Below the pieces are notes generated by a model, which ran no database searches, had not been told where the DNA came from, and saw only the letters and a program-made list of their open reading frames with translations. The position numbers and the translations under genes are program-made. Below, piece after piece: positions 54,548-63,948 of a stretch of 64,000 bases of DNA. Position 1 is the stretch's first letter, and each line of letters opens with the position of its first letter. The DNA is from Pectobacterium sp013449375. Lineage in GTDB: Bacteria; Pseudomonadota; Gammaproteobacteria; Enterobacterales; Enterobacteriaceae. The DNA lies in NCBI RefSeq assembly GCF_048593165.1, contig NZ_CP184271.1; one strand, given 5' to 3'.

Positions 54548-57500
54548 ATGCAGAAAATCCAGCATGTTCAGCCTGGTCTGTCCATTTCGGAGATTGCCCC
54601 CACCACGTTAGCTAAAACCTCGTTATCGCAGGGCAGTAGCACCAGTGCAAGCCAGAAAGGCGCACAATCCCTGATTCAGCAAGGTTTGCATGATAAAAAC
54701 AAACCACCAGAACTGGAGCAGAGAAGCCACAGCCAGGTGAAAAGCCAGGACGCTCGGTCGACCACTCTGCGAGAACTCTTTTCATTGGAAAGCGCGAGCC
54801 AGCGTTTACCGCACGTGCAGCGTGAGTCGCTGGCGTCCGGCGGGCCGATCCAAAGTCTGCCGCGTTTTGCCGCTACCGAGGCTACTGAGATCAACATCCG
54901 TGTCAGCGGTACCGCTACACCTGCGGCTAAAGCCGATATCACGCTGGACAGCCACGGTAAGCTTCAGTTTGGCAAGGGCTTGCCGGAGGCGCTGACCACG
55001 CTGTTACAACAGACCCTTGGGAAGAATAGCCAGCCGTTCGTGGCCCATCATGAAAATCAGGCTGCACAGCAGCATGCGCTAGCCGACAAGTCAGGACGAC
55101 TGTTCGTGATCCAAAGCGATGAAAATCAGCATATTGCGCTACACAGCAGCGGTCGAAGCGCGATGCCAGCGGGTAAATCTGGTGTAAGTAACGTACAGCT
55201 AGAATCCACGCCAGAACGTATTTCTCTGACAGCAGCCTCGGGCGAATCTACCAGCCTGCCGCTATCCGGGCGCATGAACCATGAGCTGTTGACCGGTGTT
55301 CATCGACAGCCCGATTCTGCTTCAGGCGCTGGCGAATCATTACGCCTGCATGACGACAAGCTCTTTGCGCTGAATACCGAGTTTGGCGTCTGGCAGCAAA
55401 GCAGCGATGTCCCCCACAGCCAACTGTCTCGGCAAGGGGATGGCCAACTGTACGCGGTCAAAGATAACCACACGCTGAGCAACCTGTCGTCGGGCAGCGC
55501 GTCATCAACCTTCAGCGATAAAATTACCGCGTTCTCTGCCAACCAGAACGGTCAAACCGCCGTGTTGACCGAGCAGGATCATCTTACGCAGTTACATATG
55601 ATGAGTACGCTGGATGCCACGCCGCAGCCGGTGGAACTCAAACTGGACAGCGGCGAACCGGTGTATGCGAAGGCGGTGGGGTTAACCGCAGAACACCTGC
55701 TGATTGCGGATAATGACGGCAAGCTTTACCACGCACCGCTGCCTGAGGCGGGTGAACCGCACGTCACATTAACCCCGGCCAGCACGCCAGAACTGAATGC
55801 GGTGCTGGGCGACGACTACCGTATTACCGGATTTGCTCACGATGAACACGGCCAGACGCAGGCGCTCGCCACCGATCGTCAGGGGCAAAAACACGTCGCG
55901 CCTCTGGGGCAAAATGGGCTGTCGCCAACGCCGGGGTGGAACCTGAGCGACAGTCTGGTGGTGGATAATAAACTGGGGCTGACCACGACGGCGCCCGCGG
56001 CGAAAGACACCTTAGATCTGGGGCGACTGGGACAGGTCGGTCTACAGGAAGGCAAAGTTCATTTTTACAACGGCAATACCAAAAGTTGGGAGGCATCCAG
56101 CGTTGAAGCCAGCCAGCTCAAGCGCGGGCTGGACAATCAGGCTTACACGCTGAAAGACGGTGAAATCACGCCGCTGTCCATCAACCAGAAATCAGGTTCG
56201 TTTACGCACGGTGACAACACCGTGTTTGCGCTGCCACAGGTGCGAATGACACCGTCTGCGGGCACCGCGCTTCCTGGTATCGCGAAGGACGATGGCGTCT
56301 CGGCGATGGCGGTGCTCAACCGTAATAAATTTATTGCTGTCGATAAGCAGGGCAACCTGCATTTCCACCAGATCAAGCCAGGCACGGATAAACTCGCAGC
56401 GCCACCGCTGGCGCTGCCTAAAAATGGGTTGTCCGGTGAGATTCAGGACATCACGCTGGATCACCAGCAGACGCTCTTCGCCTTGAACAAAGATGGGCAG
56501 CTTTTCCAACTGCCGAAAGCTGACTGGCAAAATGCGGCGAATCATGACACTGCCCAATGGCAGCCGGTGAAGACGCCGATTGAGGGGAAAATCAATTCGC
56601 TGGGTACGGATGCGCAGCATCATTTGCAGGTGGCACATGATGATCATGAGCTTCATACCCAGCAAGGCAACGTGTGGAAAACGACGGTGCCGAAAGGGGA
56701 AACGCCATTACCCTCGGAAGCGCGTGCCGCAGAAACGGTGTTTGGCCGACTAGATGTCGCGACAAAAGGGACGAAGATACCGTTGACCGGGGTCACGGTT
56801 AAAGCCGATGTTCAGGTTCTGGGGAAAACCGGTGAAGAGTCACAGCAGGTGAAAAGCAAGCTGTCAGATTTGCTCAGAGCGCATGTTGTCTCATTCACTC
56901 TGGACGTGCCACGGCCGTTAAAAACCTTTGCTGACCACGTTCAGCATCAGATCAACGGGCGTGAAGGGCTGAAGCCCATTTATGACATGCAGACTGAATT
57001 ACTGAAAAAGCTGGATGCCACGACGAGCCAGCCGCAGGGCGCGGCGATGGATCTGGAAAGTAAGATCGACCAGTTGGATCTGGGCGAAAAAGGGAAACCA
57101 CTGGTGAATCTGCTCAAACAGTTCCAGACCGAACTGGAAAGCAGCTCGGCCAAAGCCGCTTTACTTATCGGTAGGCAACAAGGCGTGGTGAACGATAACG
57201 GTGTCATGAATACGGAAGGCAAGCCTGCCAGCGTGCATGGCAGAGAAAAAGATCTGGCTCCGGTGCTGTTGGCGGCGATGGAAAACCATCCATCATCGAA
57301 AACGAGTACGGCTAGTACGCTGCTCAAAACCTTTGTAGACAGTAAAACGCCGATTGCGCAAAAGCCGAATAGCGAGGCTTTTGGGCAGCAGCGGGATACC
57401 AGCGATCCCCTGTCGCTGGCGAAAACGCGATTGGTACTGGATACCTTGGTACTAGGTGATTTGCATAAGCTGACCGATCGCATCGGTACGTTATCCGGCA

Positions 57501-59431
57501 CATCGCCGGGTGAGGCGGAACTGGCCTCGATGATGAAGGAACTTAACGCGCTGCGGCAGGGAGAGTACGGCGACAATCCGGTGAAGAAGATGACCGATAT
57601 GGGCTTCACCAATCATAAGTCGTTGGAAGCGGATTACGACGCAGTTAAAACCTTTATGAAGGCGTTCAGGAAAGAGGAGAACGCGGTCAGTGTGACGTCG
57701 AAGACCGTGATGCAAGCGGCCAGCCAGACGGACATGATCGATAAAATGAAGGCGACGGTTCTGTCGCTGGACAGCAACGAAAGTATCGCGTTTAACCGGA
57801 CCTATGGCGGTGGTGCATCCATGTCGTTTGTGGTCAGCGGCACGCCACTGCCTTTCCCTCCGGTGCCAGGCGGCGGTGTCAGTGGTGAGCGAAATTACAA
57901 TCTGAGCTTTTCTCGCGGTGAAAACGGCATCAATGTCGCTTTCGAGCGCTCGGGCGGGATCACTGGGAAAGTGAGCTATTCCGGTGGGTATGACGTCAGC
58001 GAGTATCTGGTAGGGAAAACCTCGGCGCAGATGACGCAAAACATTAATAGCAAACACAGTTTTGCACCGGATGTTCGCGCCTCATTCGGCGTATCTGCCA
58101 GCCTGCAAATGGCGCAGCAAAATGCGCTGAACTTTACCCTCAGCGAAGAAGAACTACCCGGATTTATTGACGGCCTGTCGAGCGGTACGATCAACCCGCT
58201 TGCCCTGCTGGATAAAGGGGAGCAGCACAGTGTGAAGGCGGGTAAAACGGTCAGCTTCAATCTGGACAGCAACGCGGCGCTGGAGCTGCGCGGCGGCATC
58301 AATCTGACAGAAAAAGGTGCGGCGCCAACCAGCGCGACGCTGCGCGGATCCGTCGGCCTGACGGCCAGTGCCAACGTGCTGTCTGCCACCAGTTCGTCCA
58401 GCGTCGCACAAGGTGAAAAATCCACAACCTATACGGAATCCGACAACCGCCTTCGTTTCATGAATCAGGCCGCGATGGGGGCAAATGCGACTCTCAGCGC
58501 GGGGGCTGCCAGAAACACGCCGGAGGGCACCGTCCCGTTCTTCACCTCGGCCAGCATCGGGGTGAATGTGGCGGCCGACTCGCGCACGAACCAATCGATC
58601 AGCCTGGGCATGAAGAAAGCCGAGCCGCTGGAGAAGAAGGACATCGACGCGCTGACGAAAACGCTGAACGCCGCATTTAACGATCCGGCCAGCCAGCTCT
58701 TGATCGATGGCGCGAAAAAAATAGCGGAGCCGGACGATCAACTGGCCATCCTGAATGCGCATTTTGCGGATAAAACAGCAAAAACTGACGATCAGCATCA
58801 GGGATTGATGAATTTGCAAAAACTGAACGTGCGGCAGGAGGTCGCACAGCGCGACGGGGCAACGCTGGATAGCGTCAAACACACGACGTCCTACACCAAT
58901 CTCAGCAAGTTGACGGAAAACGGGTTGTTCCAGGTCATCGGTAACCATTTGTTTTCTTCACTGCCACCGAGTAACGCCGATCGCATTAATCAGTTGATTG
59001 CGGACAATCCGGCGCTGAAGGACATCGTGAGCCGTTTGCAGGATAGCGACCGAGCGTCGGTGACGGTTTCGCTAGAGCTGAAAGACGATGTGCGGGAAAA
59101 GATCGAGAAGGGCATTCAGAACAAAACGCACGGCAAGGATGATGTGATTGCGCTGTTTAAAGACGGCAATAATTTACGTCTCGCCAGCATTGACGTTTCG
59201 CAAACGGTGAAGAAGATCGAAGGATTCAATACCCCTGCGGTCATCATCAATGCCTCAAGCAGCGCGGGCGTCAGCATGAATAAACTGCTCGGCAGCGTCA
59301 GCTTCAGCTACGGACAAGATCAAAACGTACCGCAAAGTTACAAACTGGGCGGTGAAATTGCAAAGGCCAATCCGGCTACCGCCAGCGCCTTGCAGCAACT
59401 ACAGCAGGAAGGCCTGCAACTTAACAGTTAA
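54548..59431 (+). CDS. dspE: Type III effector DspE (AvrE family)
   Basis: 1627 residues from the ATG at 54548. The Ser/Gln-rich N-terminus (QGSSTSASQKGAQSLIQQG) is the secretion and chaperone-binding region. The first 800 residues contain beta-propeller-like repeats with recurring TLDHQQTLFALNKDGQLF-type units. The C-terminal half is helical, followed by beta-rich segments (VSFSYGQDQNVPQSYKLGGE near the end). AvrE-family proteins are delivered into plant cells and cause water-soaking and cell death. The C-terminal LNS ending and full length suggest an intact effector. It is expressed with dspF from the hrp box at 54484. Confidence 0.97.
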   Translation: MQKIQHVQPGLSISEIAPTTLAKTSLSQGSSTSASQKGAQSLIQQGLHDKNKPPELEQRSHSQVKSQDARSTTLRELFSLESASQRLPHVQRESLASGGPIQSLPRFAATEATEINIRVSGTATPAAKADITLDSHGKLQFGKGLPEALTTLLQQTLGKNSQPFVAHHENQAAQQHALADKSGRLFVIQSDENQHIALHSSGRSAMPAGKSGVSNVQLESTPERISLTAASGESTSLPLSGRMNHELLTGVHRQPDSASGAGESLRLHDDKLFALNTEFGVWQQSSDVPHSQLSRQGDGQLYAVKDNHTLSNLSSGSASSTFSDKITAFSANQNGQTAVLTEQDHLTQLHMMSTLDATPQPVELKLDSGEPVYAKAVGLTAEHLLIADNDGKLYHAPLPEAGEPHVTLTPASTPELNAVLGDDYRITGFAHDEHGQTQALATDRQGQKHVAPLGQNGLSPTPGWNLSDSLVVDNKLGLTTTAPAAKDTLDLGRLGQVGLQEGKVHFYNGNTKSWEASSVEASQLKRGLDNQAYTLKDGEITPLSINQKSGSFTHGDNTVFALPQVRMTPSAGTALPGIAKDDGVSAMAVLNRNKFIAVDKQGNLHFHQIKPGTDKLAAPPLALPKNGLSGEIQDITLDHQQTLFALNKDGQLFQLPKADWQNAANHDTAQWQPVKTPIEGKINSLGTDAQHHLQVAHDDHELHTQQGNVWKTTVPKGETPLPSEARAAETVFGRLDVATKGTKIPLTGVTVKADVQVLGKTGEESQQVKSKLSDLLRAHVVSFTLDVPRPLKTFADHVQHQINGREGLKPIYDMQTELLKKLDATTSQPQGAAMDLESKIDQLDLGEKGKPLVNLLKQFQTELESSSAKAALLIGRQQGVVNDNGVMNTEGKPASVHGREKDLAPVLLAAMENHPSSKTSTASTLLKTFVDSKTPIAQKPNSEAFGQQRDTSDPLSLAKTRLVLDTLVLGDLHKLTDRIGTLSGTSPGEAELASMMKELNALRQGEYGDNPVKKMTDMGFTNHKSLEADYDAVKTFMKAFRKEENAVSVTSKTVMQAASQTDMIDKMKATVLSLDSNESIAFNRTYGGGASMSFVVSGTPLPFPPVPGGGVSGERNYNLSFSRGENGINVAFERSGGITGKVSYSGGYDVSEYLVGKTSAQMTQNINSKHSFAPDVRASFGVSASLQMAQQNALNFTLSEEELPGFIDGLSSGTINPLALLDKGEQHSVKAGKTVSFNLDSNAALELRGGINLTEKGAAPTSATLRGSVGLTASANVLSATSSSSVAQGEKSTTYTESDNRLRFMNQAAMGANATLSAGAARNTPEGTVPFFTSASIGVNVAADSRTNQSISLGMKKAEPLEKKDIDALTKTLNAAFNDPASQLLIDGAKKIAEPDDQLAILNAHFADKTAKTDDQHQGLMNLQKLNVRQEVAQRDGATLDSVKHTTSYTNLSKLTENGLFQVIGNHLFSSLPPSNADRINQLIADNPALKDIVSRLQDSDRASVTVSLELKDDVREKIEKGIQNKTHGKDDVIALFKDGNNLRLASIDVSQTVKKIEGFNTPAVIINASSSAGVSMNKLLGSVSFSYGQDQNVPQSYKLGGEIAKANPATASALQQLQQEGLQLNS

Positions 59432-59455
59432 TGGTAAAGCGTAAAGGAGAACAGC

Positions 59456-59878
59456 ATGACACCGACACAACAGCATATTACGCGTCTATTACGTCATTAC
59501 GGCGCGCATAGTCGTACTCCACTGGGTTTGCAGGATGGCATCTGTGCATTGCGCGAACCTGACGGGCAGGAGGCGGTGGTGTTGGAAGTCCCCGCCAGCA
59601 GCAGTGTACTGCTATTGCACAGTGATGTGATGCGATTTCAGGGGGAAGTCAGCACCGCGGTTTATCAACTCATGCTGATGCTTAATTTTGAAATGGCGGC
59701 GATGAAAGGCTGCTGGCTGGCGCTGGATGAGAATTCGACACTACGCTTGTGCACGCAGCATAGTGCAGAATCGCTGGACGAATCCGATTTTACCGCGCTA
59801 TTGCCCGCATTTATCAGTCAGGCAAAAGAAACCCGGCTGCTGATTCGCGGTTTATTACCTCGTCTCATGGCAGCTTAA
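59456..59878 (+). CDS. dspF: Type III chaperone DspF
   Basis: 140 residues, acidic to neutral, with the alpha/beta pattern of class-I type III chaperones (EAVVLEVPASSSVLLLHSDV, LMLNFEMAAMKGCWLALDEN). It follows dspE by 24 bases with AAAGGAGA as ribosome-binding site and should bind the DspE N-terminus. Its 3' flank is a 19-base imperfect tandem duplication. Confidence 0.95.
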   Translation: MTPTQQHITRLLRHYGAHSRTPLGLQDGICALREPDGQEAVVLEVPASSSVLLLHSDVMRFQGEVSTAVYQLMLMLNFEMAAMKGCWLALDENSTLRLCTQHSAESLDESDFTALLPAFISQAKETRLLIRGLLPRLMAA

Positions 59879-59879
59879 C

Positions 59880-59917
59880 GCGGTTGAATTAGTGACCTGC
59901 GGTTGGATTAGTGATCT
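59880..59917. repeat. 19-base imperfect tandem duplication between dspF and the GntR gene
   Basis: GCGGTTGAATTAGTGACCT (59880-59898) is followed directly by GCGGTTGGATTAGTGATCT (59899-59917), differing at 2 of 19 bases. The second copy contains the TAA stop of the minus-strand GntR gene. Confidence 0.8.
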
Positions 59918-60573
59918 ATAGCAATAAAGTCCAGCATCGTTTCGCTGCCGTCCAGAATGTCAGATTGGATGGCCTGCCGAGCGGCGCTGGCATCACGTTG
60001 CTGTAGCGCGGCGAAGACCTCTTCGTGATGTTCAATCGCCATCTGCACGGAAAAATGCGCATAGGCTTGCGCAATCAGCGGGCCGGTGCGCATCCACAGG
60101 CTGCCGATAAACTGCGTCAACAGCGGCATACGCGCCGCCTGCGCCAGAAACAGGTGAAATTCGCTATTTAACCGCAGCGCTTCGCGTAGATTTTTCTCGT
60201 CAATCGCCAGACGATTCTGGCGAATATTCTCTTCAATCTGCTCCAGCATCTTCGGCGTAATGTGCGCGGCAGCCTGCTCGGCCCCCGTGCCTTCCAGCGC
60301 CAGTCGCAATGTGCGGATCTCGATAAACTGGGCTTCGGTCAATTGAGGGACGCGGATATCGCGCGGCGTCCTGAGCACCAGCGCCTGTTCTTTCGCCAGT
60401 TGCAGGATCGCATCTCTCACCGGCGTGACGCTGGTACCAACCTGTGCGGCGAGTTCCCGTATTCTCAGGCGATCGTCCGGTTTGAGTTGGCCGGTAATTA
60501 ACGCCTCACGCAGCATGGTATAAACGCTGGAGCCCAAATAGCTGTGATTGATCTGCCCAATTGGATAATTCAC
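59908..60573 (-). CDS. FadR-type (FCD) GntR-family transcriptional regulator
   Basis: 221 residues from the GTG at 60573, which has GGGGG four bases upstream; earlier in-frame ATGs at 60594-60633 have no ribosome-binding site. N-terminal GntR winged helix (LREALITGQLKPDDRLRIRE, then VGTSVTPVRDAILQLAKE, about residues 18-75). The FCD effector domain (about 80-210) has the metal-binding histidines in NSEFHLFLAQAA and EHHEEVFAAL. TGATGCATCA lies 94 bases upstream of its start. Identical copies precede the amine-transporter operon and the SDR-kinase-PLP operon about 48-52 kb away, so those are its probable targets. The effector is likely an amine-derived acid. Confidence 0.9.
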   Translation of the reverse strand: MNYPIGQINHSYLGSSVYTMLREALITGQLKPDDRLRIRELAAQVGTSVTPVRDAILQLAKEQALVLRTPRDIRVPQLTEAQFIEIRTLRLALEGTGAEQAAAHITPKMLEQIEENIRQNRLAIDEKNLREALRLNSEFHLFLAQAARMPLLTQFIGSLWMRTGPLIAQAYAHFSVQMAIEHHEEVFAALQQRDASAARQAIQSDILDGSETMLDFIAIDH

Positions 60574-60666
60574 TGTTCCCCCAGAGAGAAGCATTGCGCA
60601 ACGTGATGAGATAAACATGAGTTCGCACCGCAACGACCTGCGGCGATGAGGCGTTAATATACAATA

Positions 60667-60676
60667 TGATGCATCA
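60667..60676. promoter_or_regulatory. TGATGCATCA palindrome upstream of the GntR gene, candidate auto-regulatory operator
   Basis: A perfect copy of the 10-bp palindrome found at 8874 and 12534, here upstream of the regulator's own gene. Self-regulation is common in the FadR group. A half-match TGATGAGG lies further out at about 60748-60755. Confidence 0.55.
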
Positions 60677-60873
60677 ATGACGCTATGGGGGAGACGTCTC
60701 TTGGGGGACGAATCAACAAGAAAAGGTCATGAAATACGCAGTATTGTATGATGAGGTGTAACAGTCCTGAAATTATTGCTTAAGAGAATATTTTATCGGG
60801 ACTTAACGCAAACCGATTGTCATAAAATTATATAAATAACTTCGTACATTACCGTTCCACTTTAGCCAGATCG

Positions 60874-61331
60874 TGCTGATTGCTGGGAAACGGTGAGACA
60901 GAGACGACAGGCAAAGCACCATTGATATGGTAAGTGTCTATGCCAGCGCCAGCCAACTCGTATTGGGCCAGCTTAAAACCAATGCTAAGAGCAATGAAGT
61001 CACCACAATACCCGCGCTGATTCAGATGTTGGACTTGCGAGGTGCCATCGTGACAATTGATGCGATGGCCTGCCAGGCCAAAATTGCCAAGGCGATTACG
61101 AGCAAAGATGGAGCAGTTAAAGGCAATCAAGGCAAGTTAGCGGCAGCGATACAGGCCGCCTCTACTTCACATCGGCTTGCGCCAATTGACAGGAGCATAT
61201 ATCAAGTTGAAAAGCAGAAAAGCCGAGTGGAGGCAAGCACTTACCATGTACTGAACGCCAGTGATAGGGTTGGAGACTTCTCTGCCTTGCTCCGGTTAAC
61301 TAGCATAGTAAGGGTTGAGCAGAGTAAGTAA
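60874..61331 (+). pseudogene. ISAs1-like (H-repeat) transposase remnant
   Basis: The frame from about 60927 encodes VSVYASASQLVLGQLKTNAK, then SNEVTTIPALIQMLDLRGAIVTIDAMACQAKIAK (recognisable in parts), the core of ISAs1/H-repeat-associated transposases (DDE region with IDAM). Only the central third is present. The N-terminal part is missing, and after KGNQGKLAAAI internal pieces are deleted before a plausible C-terminus (ASTYHVLNASDRVGDFSALL). No terminal inverted repeats were seen. It marks an old insertion between the dspEF/gntR block and the pectinolysis genes. Confidence 0.75.
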
Positions 61332-61340
61332 GAGGGGATT

Positions 61341-61366
61341 GCCAATGGCAGCGAACCACCATTGGC
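61341..61366 (-). terminator. Hairpin downstream of the pectate lyase gene
   Basis: GCCAATGG (61341-61348) pairs with CCATTGGC (61359-61366), 18 bases past the stop of the leftward pectate lyase gene. The T-run on the minus strand is weak. Confidence 0.5.
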
Positions 61367-61383
61367 GCGTTGAGGATTAATGC

Positions 61384-63090
61384 TTATTTCTTGTTGTTGG
61401 GTTTCAAGGTTTCGCCAACGTTCAGCAGGAAGATCTCGTTATCGCGAGTCGATATGCGAGTTGAGCCATCTTCCATACGGTAGCCGCCTTCAGTGAAGCC
61501 CGCACCATTCAGGAACGGGGCAACGGACTGTGGCTGATTGCGTACTGCGGCTTCCAACGCTAACAAAGCGTAAGGTTCAATGGCATCGACATCGGCATAT
61601 TGTCTGTTGGGCTCGGCCATAAAGAAGCCGTTTTGATAACGCGTGCTGATAATGTTATCGCCCACTTTTTCCGCCAGCGACAGATAGTCTTTCACTTTGC
61701 TCGCCTGATACAGATCCAGCAGCGCGAACAGCGCGTAAGGATCGTTGTTCTTGGTAGCGAGATCGACTTTGACGTCTTTACCCGCCGCTGAACCTAATTC
61801 GCCCAGTCCCTGTGCACGAGCGATGCCGCGTGCGACACGCCACAGCTCGGCGTCCGGTAACACGGTATAGGCGCGAGCATACGAGAGCAGGAATGAGTTA
61901 TCCGCAGGATAAGGCTTGATCACAGTGCCTTTTTTGCCGTAGTAGCCATCACGCGGCAGAACGTAATTGGAGAGATCTTTGCCGTTAGCCAGCATCGGGC
62001 GGAACGTGTTATCCGACTCGTTATAGGCATATTTGGCAAAGGCTTTCAGGCCATCGGTTGTCCACGTCAGAAGCTCTTTGCCTTCCGCCCCTAAATCTTT
62101 ACCCAACTGGAGCTGCATAAGCGCATTTTCGGAATAGATCGTACTGGTGCGTCCTTTCAGCATCATATTGCCTTCCAGCGCGGTGGGGCCGAATTCCGGG
62201 CCAAACTGACGCTGGGCGCGATCGCCGTATTTGGAATGCGTATCGGCATCGTCGGTGGTTTCATCACGCTTCAGCGCCTGCGTAAACTGATACACGCCGA
62301 GCCCGGTTGCTTTGTCGCGCGGTAAAACGTACTGCTGTGCCAGACGTTTTGCCCAGACCAGCGCGCCGTCTTCTTTATTGTATTTGTACAGCAGCGAGGC
62401 GGAATAGATCAGATCGTTACCCGCATTCAGGAAGCTGAGGCCTTTGGTGGCGAAGAAGGGCGGCTGTTGCTCAAACGGGCTTTGCCAGAGTGCGCCCATT
62501 TTTTGCCCGTATTTGCCGTGGCGACTGGTTTCCATGATCTTCCAGTCATAAACGTGCGCATTCCAGAAACCGCGGATAAAGCGTGCCGTTGCGTCTTTAT
62601 CGACGCTGAACATCAAATCGTAGTAGGGATAGGCATTTTTCAGCTCATGCACCATCTCTTTTTCGCTGGGGCCTTCCGGTTGCAGCGTTTTTAAATCAAC
62701 GAAACGGTGGCCGCCCCAAATCAGCAGGCCACTCTCATCCTGATAGTGCTGGAAATGATATTTCACAATCGCTTCGGCACGCTGCTTATAGCTGGGATTG
62801 CCGCTCAGGTTGCTGAGCCCGACCAGCACGCGCATCAGGTTTTGCTGCGCGGAAAAATTAGATAACACGGCGTGGCGACCATCAGGGAAGATCCACTCCA
62901 TTTGTTTGCCCGTGCGAGGATCGACACCATCAGCAAGTAATGGTGTAGGCGACTGGCCGTGATAGTGGTCACCGGCTTTGGTCAGCACATTATCAACATA
63001 CTGATTGACGATAGTGAGGCGGTCTGGTGTGGCGGCGCTGGCCTGTAAAGCAACCAGACCAGCAAGGAGCGACAGCGCAAATTTTTTCAT
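61384..63090 (-). CDS. Periplasmic pectate lyase, polysaccharide lyase family 2
   Basis: 568 residues with a signal peptide (MKKFALSLLAGLVALQASA, cleavage near residue 20), so it is exported, probably to the periplasm. The mature protein follows the PL2 alpha/alpha-barrel family: EKEMVHELKNAYPYYDLMF and FIRGFWNAHVYDWKIMETSR hold the region of metal-binding His/Glu and the catalytic arginine known from Yersinia PL2 enzymes. It cleaves oligogalacturonates. The signal peptide separates it from the cytoplasmic PelW-type PL2 exolyases. It lies 105 bases after the porin gene on the same strand, with a hairpin between. Confidence 0.92.
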   Translation of the reverse strand: MKKFALSLLAGLVALQASAATPDRLTIVNQYVDNVLTKAGDHYHGQSPTPLLADGVDPRTGKQMEWIFPDGRHAVLSNFSAQQNLMRVLVGLSNLSGNPSYKQRAEAIVKYHFQHYQDESGLLIWGGHRFVDLKTLQPEGPSEKEMVHELKNAYPYYDLMFSVDKDATARFIRGFWNAHVYDWKIMETSRHGKYGQKMGALWQSPFEQQPPFFATKGLSFLNAGNDLIYSASLLYKYNKEDGALVWAKRLAQQYVLPRDKATGLGVYQFTQALKRDETTDDADTHSKYGDRAQRQFGPEFGPTALEGNMMLKGRTSTIYSENALMQLQLGKDLGAEGKELLTWTTDGLKAFAKYAYNESDNTFRPMLANGKDLSNYVLPRDGYYGKKGTVIKPYPADNSFLLSYARAYTVLPDAELWRVARGIARAQGLGELGSAAGKDVKVDLATKNNDPYALFALLDLYQASKVKDYLSLAEKVGDNIISTRYQNGFFMAEPNRQYADVDAIEPYALLALEAAVRNQPQSVAPFLNGAGFTEGGYRMEDGSTRISTRDNEIFLLNVGETLKPNNKK

Positions 63091-63119
63091 TTTTATCTAC
63101 CTGTATAGCTTGTAATAAA

Positions 63120-63146
63120 GGGATCCTGCTTGGTGAACAGGATCCC
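63120..63146 (-). terminator. Hairpin between the porin and pectate lyase genes
   Basis: GGGATCCTG (63120-63128) pairs perfectly with CAGGATCCC (63138-63146), and on the minus strand it is followed by CTTTATTAC. It may end most porin transcripts and let some continue into the lyase gene. Confidence 0.6.
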
Positions 63147-63195
63147 CGAGAAACATGGCATAGCAGTCAGTTATTGTTAGAACGCTAAGTCGTGG

Positions 63196-63948
63196 TTAGA
63201 ACGTATAGGTGAAGCCGACTTTCCCTTTTCCTTCACGCGATTTCACGTCGCGCCCGCTGGCGACATCTTCAACGCCAATGTGTGCTGTCCAGTTGTCGTT
63301 GATGGTGTAAGACACATCAAAATCCTGCTGATAGTCATGCTTTTTATTGTTTTGCAGCACGTAATCGGCGTGATAGTAGTAAGCGGTGTACGCCAGCGTG
63401 AAGTTATCGAAACCTTTGTAGGCCACGCCCGCTTCATAGCGGTGACGATGGGTGTCATCATCCGTGCTGCTGCGTTTGTTGCGGGTGATTTTTCTGAGGT
63501 CATAGCGATATTGCGCATGGAGATCCGTCTTGTCAGTGACAGCCCAGGTGAGTTTTAAACCTGGCGTATAACGTGCACCGGGACTCTGGCTGGCACCAAT
63601 GTCGCCTACGATACCTTCACCGCTGGTACCGCCGGAGTAGAAGCGCGCTTCCAGATTCGGCGTCAGGGTTAATTCAGGCGTCAAACTGTAGGCATAGCCA
63701 GTATAAAAAGCATAAGAATTCGAGACGACATCATCAATGGTCAGATCTTTATTCTTATTATAAAAGTTCAGCTCAACGCCAACGTACAGGCCATTATCCA
63801 TAAAATGCCGCATGCCAATTTCATCGCCGTGGTAGCGATTCATGGTTCCCCAGCTATGTTCATAGCTGAGTTTGGTATCAGAGGCAGAAGCGGAAATAGC
63901 ATAAATTTGGGCAAAGAGAATACCGGCCACAAGGTAGCGTTTTTTCAT
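63196..63948 (-). CDS. KdgM-family oligogalacturonate-specific porin
   Basis: 250 residues from the ATG at 63948, with a signal peptide (MKKRYLVAGILFAQIYAISA, cleavage near ASA, residues 20-25). The mature protein alternates aromatic beta-strands with short turns, ends in the outer-membrane signature F (VGFTYTF), and has the size of the 12-stranded KdgM porins. These admit oligogalacturonates to the periplasm, where the adjacent PL2 lyase would act. Whether it is KdgM or a paralogue such as KdgN cannot be decided. The upstream control region is cut by the window end. Confidence 0.9.
   Translation of the reverse strand: MKKRYLVAGILFAQIYAISASASDTKLSYEHSWGTMNRYHGDEIGMRHFMDNGLYVGVELNFYNKNKDLTIDDVVSNSYAFYTGYAYSLTPELTLTPNLEARFYSGGTSGEGIVGDIGASQSPGARYTPGLKLTWAVTDKTDLHAQYRYDLRKITRNKRSSTDDDTHRHRYEAGVAYKGFDNFTLAYTAYYYHADYVLQNNKKHDYQQDFDVSYTINDNWTAHIGVEDVASGRDVKSREGKGKVGFTYTF

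Noticed and set aside
60849..61130. A 93-residue minus-strand reading frame over the transposase remnant.
   Set aside because: It is the antisense of the recognisable transposase sequence and has no ribosome-binding site or family resemblance.
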